Source: Dyadobacter sp. CY347
GTDB taxonomy: Bacteria; Bacteroidota; Bacteroidia; Cytophagales; Spirosomataceae
Reading direction: 5' to 3'
Assembly (NCBI RefSeq): GCF_021502655.1
Contig: NZ_JAKFFT010000009.1
Span: 62,001 to 126,000, forward strand
DNA length: 64,000 nt
In this document: positions 43,659-51,882 of the stretch, in pieces
Layout: each line of letters begins with the position of its first letter
How positions within the stretch are numbered: position 1 is the stretch's first letter
Position numbers and translations under genes: made by a program
Notes under the pieces: model-generated
What the model saw: only the letters and a program-made list of their open reading frames with translations
Told to the model about the DNA's origin: nothing
Databases searched by the model: none

Positions 43659-43685
43659 TAAATGTAATATTACGATTGATATTTT
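43659..43685 (-). promoter_or_regulatory. Probable ArsR operator and promoter of the DUF6428-acr3 operon
   Basis: TAATATTACGATTGATATTTT at 43665-43685 (core AATATTACGAT) matches the stretch upstream of arsR. On the minus strand it is followed by TACATTTA (43666-43659), close to the -7 consensus. Confidence 0.5.
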
Positions 43686-43701
43686 CAAAAAAATGTCCTG
43701 C

Positions 43702-44034
43702 CTAGTTACAGCAGGAATTAGTAAGTGCAAATGTATCCAGCAACGAACCAAATGTGCTTTGTGCTTCCTGCCACACGACCGGGTTTATGCAATAACATAC
43801 CCTTGGCGGATTGATTTCACCATGGATAATCCCAATCCTTTTAAGCTCTTTAAGATGCTGGGACACAGTCGCCTGGGCAAGTTCGAGTTCATCCACCAAA
43901 TCACCGCAAACGCACGCTTTTCTAGAAATCAACAATTGGAGGATCGCAACCCTGGCCGGGTGCGAAAACGCCTTTGCCAGATCCGCGATACGGTTCTGCT
44001 GCTCGGTAAATATTTCGGTTTTGGTAACTCCCAT
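43702..44034 (-). CDS. arsR: ArsR family transcriptional repressor
   Basis: 110 residues. Winged helix: HPARVAILQLLISRKACVCG, then LAQATVSQHLKELKRIGIIH and the wing NPPRVCYCINP. The Cys pair in KACVCGDLV is at the place of the arsenite-binding CxC of ArsR; further Cys in VCYCI and at the end (NSCCN) may also bind As(III). Controls the ars genes downstream and itself; matching operator-like sequences lie before arsR and before DUF6428. Confidence 0.9.
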   Translation of the reverse strand: MGVTKTEIFTEQQNRIADLAKAFSHPARVAILQLLISRKACVCGDLVDELELAQATVSQHLKELKRIGIIHGEINPPRVCYCINPVVWQEAQSTFGSLLDTFALTNSCCN

Positions 44035-44038
44035 GCCG

Positions 44039-44115
44039 CAAATATAGATAGAATTTCAATAATTGCAATATTACGATGAATATTTTTGTTTGATAGAATC
44101 TTACGATGAATTATA
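44039..44115 (-). promoter_or_regulatory. arsR promoter with ArsR operator-like repeats
   Basis: Minus strand: TTG at 44068-44066, a 19-nt spacer, then TATATTTG at 44046-44039, an excellent Bacteroidota promoter. The -7 element ends 5 bases before the ATG, so the transcript may be leaderless. Operator-like AATATTACGATGAATATTTT begins at 44067 and overlaps the -33 region; a further CTTACGATGAATTATA starts at 44100. Confidence 0.6.
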
Positions 44116-44292
44116 ACTTACTTGATCTTCAAAAACAGAGGCACACGCAAATCCCTGCAGAAAAGCTGTTACTGGCATTTCCAAAGGTTTGCAGATCCAC
44201 CCCCTCTTATGTGTCCCGGGAGTTTCTATCCTTTGGATGCAGCGCTCATTAGTATTGCATTTGAATTGCTAGACATGAAGAAGTGATCATTA

Positions 44293-44715
44293 TTAAAACT
44301 CCTTATCTCCAAACTCGCTGGCCGGCAGCTTGGCCTTCTTTGAGCTTTGGTTGAGGTTGTAAGTCAGGTTTAAGAGGAAGATATCCGTCTCTTGAATGTA
44401 GTTGGTGGTCGTAAAGAAGTCCTTTCCGCAGGTTGTGATCCGTTGCTGGTTTGAGCCAATGAACCCAAGGTCCACATTTTGCCATTGAAGTGTGGCAGCC
44501 AGTTTCCCTTTCAGAAAGGTTTTTCTGGCAGAAAGATTGGGTGTGACAAATTGCGAATCCCTACCCTGGGCAGTAACCTGCTTTGACAAATAATTCATTG
44601 ACGCTTGCAGCTGAAAGGTTGAGGAGAATTTGAAGGTCGTATTGGCATTAACCGCGTAGATCCAGCTTGATCTGTTCACCCGCACATCGTTATTGAATAA
44701 CGAACCATTAAACAA
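44293..44715 (-). pseudogene. C-terminal fragment of an outer-membrane beta-barrel (TonB-dependent type) protein
   Basis: About 140 residues that match the last strands of Bacteroidota outer-membrane barrel proteins (FKFSSTFQLQASMNYLSKQV, LAATLQWQNVDLGFIGSN, DIFLLNLTYNLNQ). The 5' part, signal peptide and plug are missing; upstream sequence does not continue the frame. It is a relic between the arsenic locus and the tRNA site. Confidence 0.65.
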
Positions 44716-44855
44716 AATTACAATTTAACGTCTTGGCCGTGAGGTAAAATAACTGAACGGTGTTGCATTGCCGAAGTTTTCATTAGACCAGCCGCAACCC
44801 AAATGCGGGTATACTCAAAATTAAATTGATTCATCATTTAATAAGATTTCGAGTA

Positions 44856-44924
44856 TTTCAAATAAAACAAAAAGCACCTAGCAAATGAATGCTAAGTGCT
44901 TTCGGAGCGGCGAACCGCATTTTT
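44856..44924 (-). terminator. Direct repeat copy B: intact terminator behind tRNA-Thr
   Basis: Stem 44871-44883 with 44890-44902 is fully paired (one wobble) with a 6-nt loop and a U-rich run on the minus strand. It directly follows the tRNA-Thr 3' end (44928), so it was probably the terminator of that tRNA gene. Near-copy at 41160-41229. Confidence 0.8.
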
Positions 44925-44927
44925 AAG

Positions 44928-44972
44928 AGCCCCCAGTCGGGATCGAACCAACGACCTACTGATTACAAGTCA
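44928..44972 (-). tRNA. 3' part of tRNA-Thr(UGU), left attachment site of the integrated element
   Basis: The minus strand reads anticodon loop CTTGTAA (anticodon TGT), TCAGT stem, variable loop, GTTGG-TTCGATC-CCGAC T-arm and acceptor TGGGGGC plus T. The 5' half (D-arm, acceptor 5' strand) is absent: from about 44973 the sequence changes to AT-rich DNA that leads into the integrase gene. The anticodon 5' strand keeps only TGA. This is the pattern left by integration into a tRNA gene; the rebuilt tRNA should be at the right end of the element, beyond the window. CCA is not encoded. Confidence 0.85.
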
Positions 44973-45140
44973 CGTAAAAATAGTATTTTTTGCTACTTTT
45001 TTATTTTTTGTTATTTCTGTAAATATTTGGAAAATAGACTGTTATCGTTATTTCAGGCATTTTTATTTTTTGTTATTTTTGGATGTTTTTTAAATTTGTA
45101 TTGCAAGTTTATTGCAACCAATACCAAATGACAAGAAATC

Positions 45141-46553
45141 ATGGGCGCTATAACAGTCAATTTATTCCTTGATAAACGTACTTCAAATGAGGGTGCAGGC
45201 ATTGTAAAATGGTTGGTTTCCTTCGAGGGAAAACAACGACTATTTACCACAGGGATCAAAGTCCAGGATGAGGATTGGACATTTCTAAAAAAACACAAAA
45301 ATGGAATTCCCGGACAAGTCAAGAATGACTATCGCCGGAAATTATGGAACATGTTTTACGGGAATTACTTCGAAGACGATCAAACCGGAAAGGAAGTAGA
45401 AAGTTACCTGTCCCGAGCTAAGACAATTATCTCAAAGCTTCAAAGTGATTTTAGCTTCGAGTTGTTTGCACACGAGATAAGCATATACGGCCAGGACCGA
45501 AAAATCTTGGAAAACCGCAAGGATGATAATAACGTTGTTGCTGCACTGAAATCAAAAGCCGAATCCATGACACAACAAGGCAGGATCGGTAATGCAACCA
45601 GTTATCTTTCAGCCGCTGCTTCCCTAAGCCGTTTCGTAAGTTCGCTGACGATTGAGCAGCGGTATGAATACCTAAATTACATTGCGCCCAAAGGAAAGGC
45701 TGTTGCAGCTGAGGACCTCGTCATAAAATTTGAACACCTGACACCGCAGATGCTGGCTCTATATGAAAGATGGATGCTCAAATACGGTAAAGCCGCAAAA
45801 AGCGAAAAAGGAAAAGCTGTTGCTGCTTCCCTGACGACAGTCGGTATTTACGGCCGCCACATACGGTCAGTGTTTAATGATGCTATTGAAAAGGGCATCG
45901 TCAACCGGGATTTGTACCCGTTCTCTAAAAATCGTTACACCATTCCAGCTGGCAGCAATACCAAAAAGGCGCTAACGAAAGGTGAAGTATTAAGGATCAT
46001 GGAATACCAGTGTGCACCTGGCCTGGAGCAACGAAGCCGAGACTTATGGGTATTTTCTTATTTGTGCAATGGGATGAATGTCAATGATATCTGTCGATTA
46101 AAATGGGAGGATATTCAGTCTGACAAGTTGACTTTTGTCAGGCAGAAAACGGCCAGGAGCAGAAAGAGTAACCAGACCCGTATTAAGGTTACCCTGTTCC
46201 CGGAAACGCTGGCAATCATAGAAAGGTGGGCAGGCAAGGACCGACATGCCAAAAAACACATTTTCCCATTCCTTGAGAATGATATGCCGGTGTTGAGAGA
46301 GCGCATCATCATCAGCCAAGTCATTAAGATTACCAATCAATATATGAGAGGCATTGCCAAAGAGCTTGAAATCGAAAGCGACGTTAATACTTACAGCGCC
46401 AGGCACTCTTTCGCAACAATTCTGCTGCAATCAGAAGCGCCACTCGCATTCATCAGCCAGTCGCTTGGCCATACTTCGATTTCGACCACGGAAAGCTACT
46501 TAGGTAGTTTTGATGATGAAAAAACAAAGAAATATCTCAGCGCGTTGTTGTAG
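45141..46553 (+). CDS. int: Tyrosine recombinase/integrase
   Basis: 470 residues. N-terminal arm-type domain with ITVNLFLDKR and WLVSFEGKQRLFTTGIKVQ; SAM-like core domain at about 200-265; catalytic domain from about 275. Visible: CNGMNVNDICRLKWEDI, HSFATILL (SARHSFATILL gives R and H), LGHTSISTTESYLG with the nucleophile Tyr. The first catalytic Arg is not at the usual GLR place but this form is common in Bacteroidota integrases. It lies 168 bases from the split tRNA, as expected for the integrase of this element. Confidence 0.93.
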   Translation: MGAITVNLFLDKRTSNEGAGIVKWLVSFEGKQRLFTTGIKVQDEDWTFLKKHKNGIPGQVKNDYRRKLWNMFYGNYFEDDQTGKEVESYLSRAKTIISKLQSDFSFELFAHEISIYGQDRKILENRKDDNNVVAALKSKAESMTQQGRIGNATSYLSAAASLSRFVSSLTIEQRYEYLNYIAPKGKAVAAEDLVIKFEHLTPQMLALYERWMLKYGKAAKSEKGKAVAASLTTVGIYGRHIRSVFNDAIEKGIVNRDLYPFSKNRYTIPAGSNTKKALTKGEVLRIMEYQCAPGLEQRSRDLWVFSYLCNGMNVNDICRLKWEDIQSDKLTFVRQKTARSRKSNQTRIKVTLFPETLAIIERWAGKDRHAKKHIFPFLENDMPVLRERIIISQVIKITNQYMRGIAKELEIESDVNTYSARHSFATILLQSEAPLAFISQSLGHTSISTTESYLGSFDDEKTKKYLSALL

Positions 46554-46602
46554 TTACTGACCTTGAACATCGTCTAAATAGCCAGTAATGTAATTTCAAA
46601 GC

Positions 46603-47577
46603 ATGGAACACTTCAAGGAATATTTCACCTTCTTACAAAAATTTGACCTTCGACTAACTGAAATCAGGGACAAGCGCGAGCCTGCCGAACTCGGACCAGT
46701 CTTCAAAGCTGGCTATGATATTACGCAACAGACCCCAAATTTATCATTACAGTTTGCAAAGCACTTGCAGATCTTAAAGGACCTGGCTGTCATTGACATC
46801 ATTGGCGCAGATCCCGGGAGGAGAAAAGCATATGTGGGTCAGGCAAGGAAGCTTTTATCTCTATTCAACAGGTTTTGGCAGAATTACTTCCGTCATTACC
46901 CAGCGAATGGCGAAAGTTTCCAGGATAACTTTTTGCTGATTATCGAATTCGCAGAGATTTTCTACAATGATATTCTGGAGCCTAATAAGACGGAGGCAAT
47001 TGTCACCCCTGAGTTCGTTGAGGATCTTTGTGATTCAATTCGGGAAAGAGAAGAAAGCTTGGCGGGCTTTATAGCGGAAGTCACTGCGCTTGCAAAGATA
47101 GAAGATCAAAATTCTGAGATTGAAAAAGCAACTGCTGACGAGTCAACGCCAGTCCGCATTCGCCGCTACCCTGTATTTGTCGAAGGAATAGCTGATCAAT
47201 TTTTTAAAATCTTTAAGGAGTATTTTGAAGAGAATGAACAGCAACCGCTATTCTCACTGCTAACCGACAACTTTTCTCCAAAAGACAAACTGCTTTTCAA
47301 TAGCAATGGCAACCAGCTTGCTGATGCCTTCAAACAGCTCATTGAAGCGAATTTGATTGTTTCCTGTAACAAGGCCGAACTTGAAAGCTGGATCATAGCG
47401 CATTTTCAATATGTTTCAAATGGCCAGGCCAAGCCGTTCACGACTGGCTACCTGAATGGTATCATTTCTTCGGATACTAAAATCTGCAAGTCGCCAATTC
47501 TTGATGTCACCAGGAACAGCGCCAGTGGCTTTGCCTTAATTCCTATGGCCAGGAGCAAAAAAGGAAGGGACAACTAA
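46603..47577 (+). CDS. Hypothetical protein of integrative elements
   Basis: 324 residues, largely helical and acidic (LRLTEIRDKREPAELG, FNRFWQNYFRHYP, EFVEDLCDSIREREESLAG). The C-terminal 100 residues (NGNQLADAFKQLIEANLIV, ELESWIIAHFQYVSNG) resemble the tail found in RteC-like and related proteins next to integrases in Bacteroidota. Similarity is weak. 49 bp after int. Confidence 0.55.
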   Translation: MEHFKEYFTFLQKFDLRLTEIRDKREPAELGPVFKAGYDITQQTPNLSLQFAKHLQILKDLAVIDIIGADPGRRKAYVGQARKLLSLFNRFWQNYFRHYPANGESFQDNFLLIIEFAEIFYNDILEPNKTEAIVTPEFVEDLCDSIREREESLAGFIAEVTALAKIEDQNSEIEKATADESTPVRIRRYPVFVEGIADQFFKIFKEYFEENEQQPLFSLLTDNFSPKDKLLFNSNGNQLADAFKQLIEANLIVSCNKAELESWIIAHFQYVSNGQAKPFTTGYLNGIISSDTKICKSPILDVTRNSASGFALIPMARSKKGRDN

Positions 47578-47652
47578 ATAAAAATCAAAAAATATCGGTA
47601 GGCAAATGCGGGGTAATACTGCTTCCAACTTGTAACCCTCCAAACCAAGCAC

Positions 47653-47689
47653 CTAACATTGCGGTATCAAACAAAAACATGCAATGTTA
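47653..47689. promoter_or_regulatory. Inverted repeat at start of the excisionase-like gene
   Basis: TAACATTGC at 47653-47661 and its perfect complement GCAATGTTA at 47681-47689, 19-nt spacing. The second arm ends on the first base of the ATG, so it could be an operator or mRNA hairpin that controls translation. Confidence 0.4.
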
Positions 47690-48030
47690 TGGAGCAATAC
47701 TCATTTGATCAGCTGCCACGGGCAGTTTCCGAGCTTCACCAGAAGCTTGACAGCATCCAGGATCTACTTTTGGAATCCCGACAGCCAGCCCCGTCAGCCA
47801 TCGAACTAATGACGATTTCCCAGGCAGCTGAGTTTCTTAATCTTTCCGTGCAAACACTTTATGGAAAAGTCTGCCATCGGGAGATCCCGGTCAGCAAGAA
47901 GGGCAAACGGCTTTACTTCTACAAATCCGAGCTGGAAGAGTGGATCAAATCTGGCAAGAAAAAAACAATGTCTGAACTCCGCGAGCAACTTCCGTCCCTG
48001 GTAGTTGGGCGCAAAGCAAAACGTCACTAA
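47689..48030 (+). CDS. Excisionase-like helix-turn-helix protein
   Basis: 113 residues from the ATG at 47689. MerR-like HTH_17 domain: LMTISQAAEFLNLSVQTLYG, then KVCHREIPVSKKGKRLYFYK and LEEWIKSG. This is the usual excision or DNA-architecture protein of Bacteroidota integrative elements. A coiled N-terminal helix (ELHQKLDSIQDLLLES) precedes the HTH. 12 bp before the primase-helicase gene. Confidence 0.85.
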   Translation: MEQYSFDQLPRAVSELHQKLDSIQDLLLESRQPAPSAIELMTISQAAEFLNLSVQTLYGKVCHREIPVSKKGKRLYFYKSELEEWIKSGKKKTMSELREQLPSLVVGRKAKRH

Positions 48031-48042
48031 GCTGTCTACCTG

Positions 48043-49272
48043 ATGATGACCGCCAACAATTATCCGTTGAACCTGCCAGGCAGTTATATACGGGTGCAGA
48101 CCGGCTATTACAAAAAGTGTATGCAGCCCATGGTCAGCAAGGAATTTATGGAGATGTGGATTCCATGGTCAGCCGAAATGCTCAGGCAAGACCTGGAACC
48201 CAGCCAGATCAAGAAGATCAGAAAGTTTGATGGTTTTTGCTGCGTCCCTGATCATCTGGACTACAAAGAGATTGTCGGAAACTTTTACAACCTCTATCAC
48301 CAGCTGGATGCAAAGCCAGAGCCAGGTAACCTGTCCAATACGCTCGGGTTTATACGGCACATTTTTGGCGAGCAGTTTGAGCTTGGCCTGGATTATCTAA
48401 GCCTTCTTTACCAAAAGCCGACACAGAAGCTTCCGGTGCTTTGCCTGGTCTCCAAAGAGCGTAAAACCGGGAAGACCACTTTTCTGAATTTTCTGAAACT
48501 GATCTTTGGAAAGAACATGACCTTTAACGGCAACAGTGATTTCCGCTCGCAATTCAATTCCGACTGGATGAACACTTTGATCATTGCCGTTGATGAAGTG
48601 CTGCTAGACCGAAGGGAGGATTCAGAAAAGATCAAGAACCTGAGCACGGCCCGCAGTTCCAAGGTAGAAGCCAAAGGCAAGGACAGAAAAGAAACCGAGT
48701 TCTTTGGCAAGTTTGTCCTGTGCTCTAATAATGAAGAGAACTTTATTGTCATTGACCCGGCCGAAACCCGGTATTGGGTACGCAAGGTGCCCGTGCTTCC
48801 CTCTGAAAACATCCACCTATTGGACATAATGGTAAATGAGCTTCCGGCCTTTCTGCATTACCTGATCTCGCGAAATCTGTCTGTGCCGGTCGCGCAAACC
48901 AGGATGTGGTTTTCGGAAAGACAGATCCGTACCGATGCATTGATGCGCGTGATCCGAAACAACCGTAACCGCCTGGAAACCGAAATGCTATTTATCCTCA
49001 GGGAGATCTTTGAGACTACCGGCATCAGTAAACTCGAATTTACAAACAAGGACATGCTCGAGCTTTTGAAACGGAACATGCCCAGGCTCACTCGACAGCA
49101 GGTTTCTAGTGTCCTGCAAAACGATTGGGGATTGAAGCCGGTAGCCAACAGTTTGAACTACCAGACCTATTTGTATAACAGCTGCAATGAGCTTGCTGCG
49201 GTGCATTCAACGGGAAGGTATTACAGTGTTTCTATGGACTGGATTAGCCAAAAGTTTGATGAGGAGCCATAA
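48043..49272 (+). CDS. Primase-helicase family protein (DUF5906-like, superfamily 3 type ATPase)
   Basis: 409 residues. Walker A SKERKTGKTTFLNFL (about residues 139-153), Walker B LIIAVDEVLLD (about 182-192), sensor CSNNEENFIVIDPAETRYWV. This type of SF3-like helicase occurs in replication modules of integrative elements and plasmids. The first 100 residues have no clear catalytic primase motif; priming may come from the toprim gene at 49514. Two neighbouring ATG codons (48043, 48046) could start it. Confidence 0.82.
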   Translation: MMTANNYPLNLPGSYIRVQTGYYKKCMQPMVSKEFMEMWIPWSAEMLRQDLEPSQIKKIRKFDGFCCVPDHLDYKEIVGNFYNLYHQLDAKPEPGNLSNTLGFIRHIFGEQFELGLDYLSLLYQKPTQKLPVLCLVSKERKTGKTTFLNFLKLIFGKNMTFNGNSDFRSQFNSDWMNTLIIAVDEVLLDRREDSEKIKNLSTARSSKVEAKGKDRKETEFFGKFVLCSNNEENFIVIDPAETRYWVRKVPVLPSENIHLLDIMVNELPAFLHYLISRNLSVPVAQTRMWFSERQIRTDALMRVIRNNRNRLETEMLFILREIFETTGISKLEFTNKDMLELLKRNMPRLTRQQVSSVLQNDWGLKPVANSLNYQTYLYNSCNELAAVHSTGRYYSVSMDWISQKFDEEP

Positions 49273-49453
49273 AATGCTGCCTAACAAGCTAAATATCAGC
49301 ATGTAATATGCTCATCTAAGTATCTTATTTTATGATGAGGTATGATGAGCACGATGAGAAAACTCATCATGGTAAATATGCTTGATGAGGCTTTGATGAG
49401 CCCGTAACTTATATCATTATCAATTATTTACATCCATTTCTCATCGTCTCATC
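49258..49453. repeat. GATGAG repeat array, possible replication or excision control site
   Basis: Ten copies of GATGAG or CTCATC occur between the end of the helicase gene and the primase gene (first bases 49258, 49311, 49334, 49344, 49353, 49363, 49384, 49395, 49440, 49448). They sit in both directions in AT-rich DNA. This resembles an iteron array or an origin. Confidence 0.55.
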
Positions 49454-49513
49454 ATAAAAACGGCTTCTACCAGCCTGCTTAAAACAGGTGTTTGCTTATC
49501 AAAGAATAAAATC

Positions 49514-50455
49514 ATGAATATCAAGCAATTAAACCAGCTACCAATCACTGATTTTCTGAGTAAAATCGGTGTCGACCCTAGCTATAAAAGAGGAGAAAGT
49601 CAATGGTACGTATCGCCTATCCGTGAGCCAGAGCATTCCCCTTCGTTTAAGGTGAACACGGCCATTAACAGGTGGTATGACTACGCGCTCATGCAGGGTG
49701 GCAAATTATTTGATCTGGCAGAAAGGCTTTATCCCAACCAGGATGCAAGTAGTCTAGTGGAAAAATTGAACAGCCTTTTTCTCTTTGAACAGCAAATGCC
49801 CAATCATGCATTGTCGGCTAAACCTATATTGCCGAGGGTTACCGAACCAGTTACTGCTGCTGCTATCACTATCAACGAGGTGAAGCCTCTAGGAAACAAC
49901 CCAATGATAACCAGCTATCTGGAAAGCCGGGCTATTGCGATCGACGTGGCAAAGCGGTATTGTAAGGAAGTGTATTATCAGCTGGAAGACAAACAGTACT
50001 TCGCGGCAGGATTTGAAAACAGATCCGGCGGTTATGAGCTTAGAAATGCTTACTTCAAAGGATCAACTTCTCCCAAGGATATTACCCACATTGAAAACGG
50101 GGCACAGTCCATTTGCGTGGTTGAAGGGTTTATGGATTTTCTTTCCCTACTCACCCTGCAAAAAAACATCCATCCGATCCGCAGTGATTTCCTGGTACTC
50201 AACTCGGTGGGTATGGCAGACAGGAGCCTGGATATTTTAGAAGGTTATCGTAGTATTTTCCTATATCTGGACCATGACAATGCTGGAAGAAAGACGCAGG
50301 AAAAATACGAGTCGGCAGGGCTTAAAACAGTTGATGCCTCGATCATTTACAAGCAGTACAAGGACGTAAATGACTACTTAGTCAGTCAGAAATCAAGCCA
50401 AGGAAAGGTGAAAAAGCAGCAGGCTATTAAAAAGTCTGGCGGGCTGCATTTGTAA
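49514..50455 (+). CDS. Toprim-domain primase-like protein
   Basis: 313 residues. The N-terminus resembles the DnaG zinc-finger region (QWYVSPIREPEHSPSFKVN, then WYDYALMQGGKLFDLAE), but the CHC2 Cys/His ligands are missing. The toprim domain has CVVEGFMDFLSLL and IFLYLDHDNAGRKTQEKY, giving the Glu and DxD metal sites. Probably makes primers for single-strand replication of the transferred element. Lies between the GATGAG array and the mob region. Confidence 0.85.
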   Translation: MNIKQLNQLPITDFLSKIGVDPSYKRGESQWYVSPIREPEHSPSFKVNTAINRWYDYALMQGGKLFDLAERLYPNQDASSLVEKLNSLFLFEQQMPNHALSAKPILPRVTEPVTAAAITINEVKPLGNNPMITSYLESRAIAIDVAKRYCKEVYYQLEDKQYFAAGFENRSGGYELRNAYFKGSTSPKDITHIENGAQSICVVEGFMDFLSLLTLQKNIHPIRSDFLVLNSVGMADRSLDILEGYRSIFLYLDHDNAGRKTQEKYESAGLKTVDASIIYKQYKDVNDYLVSQKSSQGKVKKQQAIKKSGGLHL

Positions 50456-50567
50456 AAGTCATCATAGAGCAAGTTTGTGTTTTCGCTTCGCAAAAACCCG
50501 TCCCGCTCCCGCGTGACTGGAAACTTGCCTTTTACTCCCGTTGGTCGCAAAAGGTTTCAAACAAATA
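50456..50567. other. Candidate oriT upstream of mobC
   Basis: 112 bp between primase and mobC, where oriT usually lies in MobC/relaxase modules. It has an imperfect hairpin (GTTTTCGC-TTC-GCAAAAAC, from 50483) and an 8-bp inverted repeat (GCAAGTTT at about 50470 and AAACTTGC at about 50521). The nick site cannot be placed by eye. Confidence 0.4.
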
Positions 50568-50957
50568 ATGGAATGTGAGATGGAAAAGTCAGAAATCAAA
50601 GACCCAAAGCCCTACAATCCGAAAGGCGGCAGGCCGCGCAAAAAAGTAAAAAGGGAAACTCAGCTAATGGTCAGGCTGACGGAAAACGAGCGTTTTCTGG
50701 TCGAAGAAAAAGCCAGGGATGCCGGAATGAAACCAAGTGCCTGGTTTCGGCAAGCTGCAAAGAAAGCGAAAGTCTTAGCCAGGCTCAAACCCGATGACCT
50801 CAAACATCTCAGGACACTGACGGGTATTGCCAACAACCTGAATCAGCTGACGCACCTTGCTCACAAGGAAGGCTTGACATTCGTTCGGCAATCCTGCAAA
50901 GAGCTGCTTTTGCAAATTGATGTGATCTTAAAAAAGCTCGGGAGCGATGATCGGTAA
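50568..50957 (+). CDS. mobC: Mobilization protein MobC
   Basis: 129 residues from the ATG at 50568. Lys/Arg/Pro-rich start (PKGGRPRKKVKRE), then a ribbon-helix-helix (QLMVRLTENERFLVEEKARD, AGMKPSAWFRQAAK) and a C-terminal MobC helix pair (LTGIANNLNQLTHLAHKEGL). Binds oriT and helps the relaxase form the relaxosome. It overlaps the relaxase gene by 11 bases. Confidence 0.88.
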   Translation: MECEMEKSEIKDPKPYNPKGGRPRKKVKRETQLMVRLTENERFLVEEKARDAGMKPSAWFRQAAKKAKVLARLKPDDLKHLRTLTGIANNLNQLTHLAHKEGLTFVRQSCKELLLQIDVILKKLGSDDR

Positions 50958-51882
50958 GGTTACGATTGGATGCAGTTTTGGTGGTGTCGTCCGGTATGTG
51001 ATGGAAAAGCAGGAGGCTACTCTGCTAATGGCTGAAGGTGTCAGAACAGGTGAAGTCCGCTGCATGATAGAAGATTTCAACATGCAAAGGAAAGTAAATC
51101 CGGACTTGACGAAAGCTGTCGGGCATATTTCGCTGAGTTGGAGCAAACAGGACCAAGCTATGCTTTCGCCTGAGATTATGAAGCAACGTGCATTAGACTA
51201 TATGGAAAAGATGAAGATCACCGAGACACAGTTTATTCTGGTCGAGCACCGGGACAAAAACCATCCCCATCTGCATATCATCTACAACCGGGTGGATAAC
51301 GAAGGTAAGACGATCTCAGACCGGTTTCAGAAAGAGCGGAACTACAAAGCCTGCAAAGAGATCACACTAGAATACGGATACTATTTAGGAAGTGGCAAAC
51401 AGCAGGTCAACCGGCAGCAGCTTAAAGGTGCAGACAAAGTCAGATATGAATTGTATGATGCAATAAAATTGGCAAGTGCTAACGCTGGCAGCTGGACAGA
51501 GTTGAGCACAAAGCTGGAAAGGCAAGGTATCCAGACCATTTTCAAGTATAAATCTGGCGCGAGCGAGATCCAAGGTGTGAGCTTTGCCAAAGACGATATG
51601 CAATTTAAAGGATCAAAAATCGATCGTAGTTTAAGCTTTGGCAGGCTGGATGCGTTGATCCGGCACAATCAGAAACTGGCGATGACGCAGCCGTTTCGGA
51701 TGCAGCCAGAATATCTACCCGACCACCCACAGGAAAGATTCCGCCCCACTCCTTTCTCCCAGCAGATTACGGACGACAAAATACTTGATGAGTTGCTCCT
51801 ACCTGTCCAGCAATACAACCAGCAGGTCACGGATCCATCAAAAAAGAAAAAACGTAAAAAACACTTAGGACAAAGCTTATGA
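50947..51882 (+). CDS. mobB: Relaxase/mobilization nuclease (MobP/MobB-like)
   Basis: 311 residues. The N-terminal strand KVTIGCSFGGVVRYVMEK is typical of Bacteroidota relaxases. The metal-binding His motif is FILVEHRDKNHPHLHIIYNR with the HPHLH triad. A Tyr needed for the strand cut is probably near the N-terminus (YVMEK) but cannot be fixed. The Lys/Arg-rich end (KKKKRKKHLGQSL) suits DNA binding. Overlaps mobC and the next gene (4 bases). Confidence 0.88.
   Translation: MIGKVTIGCSFGGVVRYVMEKQEATLLMAEGVRTGEVRCMIEDFNMQRKVNPDLTKAVGHISLSWSKQDQAMLSPEIMKQRALDYMEKMKITETQFILVEHRDKNHPHLHIIYNRVDNEGKTISDRFQKERNYKACKEITLEYGYYLGSGKQQVNRQQLKGADKVRYELYDAIKLASANAGSWTELSTKLERQGIQTIFKYKSGASEIQGVSFAKDDMQFKGSKIDRSLSFGRLDALIRHNQKLAMTQPFRMQPEYLPDHPQERFRPTPFSQQITDDKILDELLLPVQQYNQQVTDPSKKKKRKKHLGQSL

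Noticed and set aside
44106-44252. 48-codon frame (MNYNLLDLQKQRHTQIPAEK...) divergent from arsR, with an operator-like motif at its start.
   Set aside because: No family pattern and no ribosome site; the surrounding region is full of gene relics. Could be the start of a lost ars gene.
44889-45131. Open frame running through the tRNA-Thr fragment.
   Set aside because: The apparent peptide (SGSNQRPTDYKSRK) is the translated tRNA 3' end, a well-known artefact.
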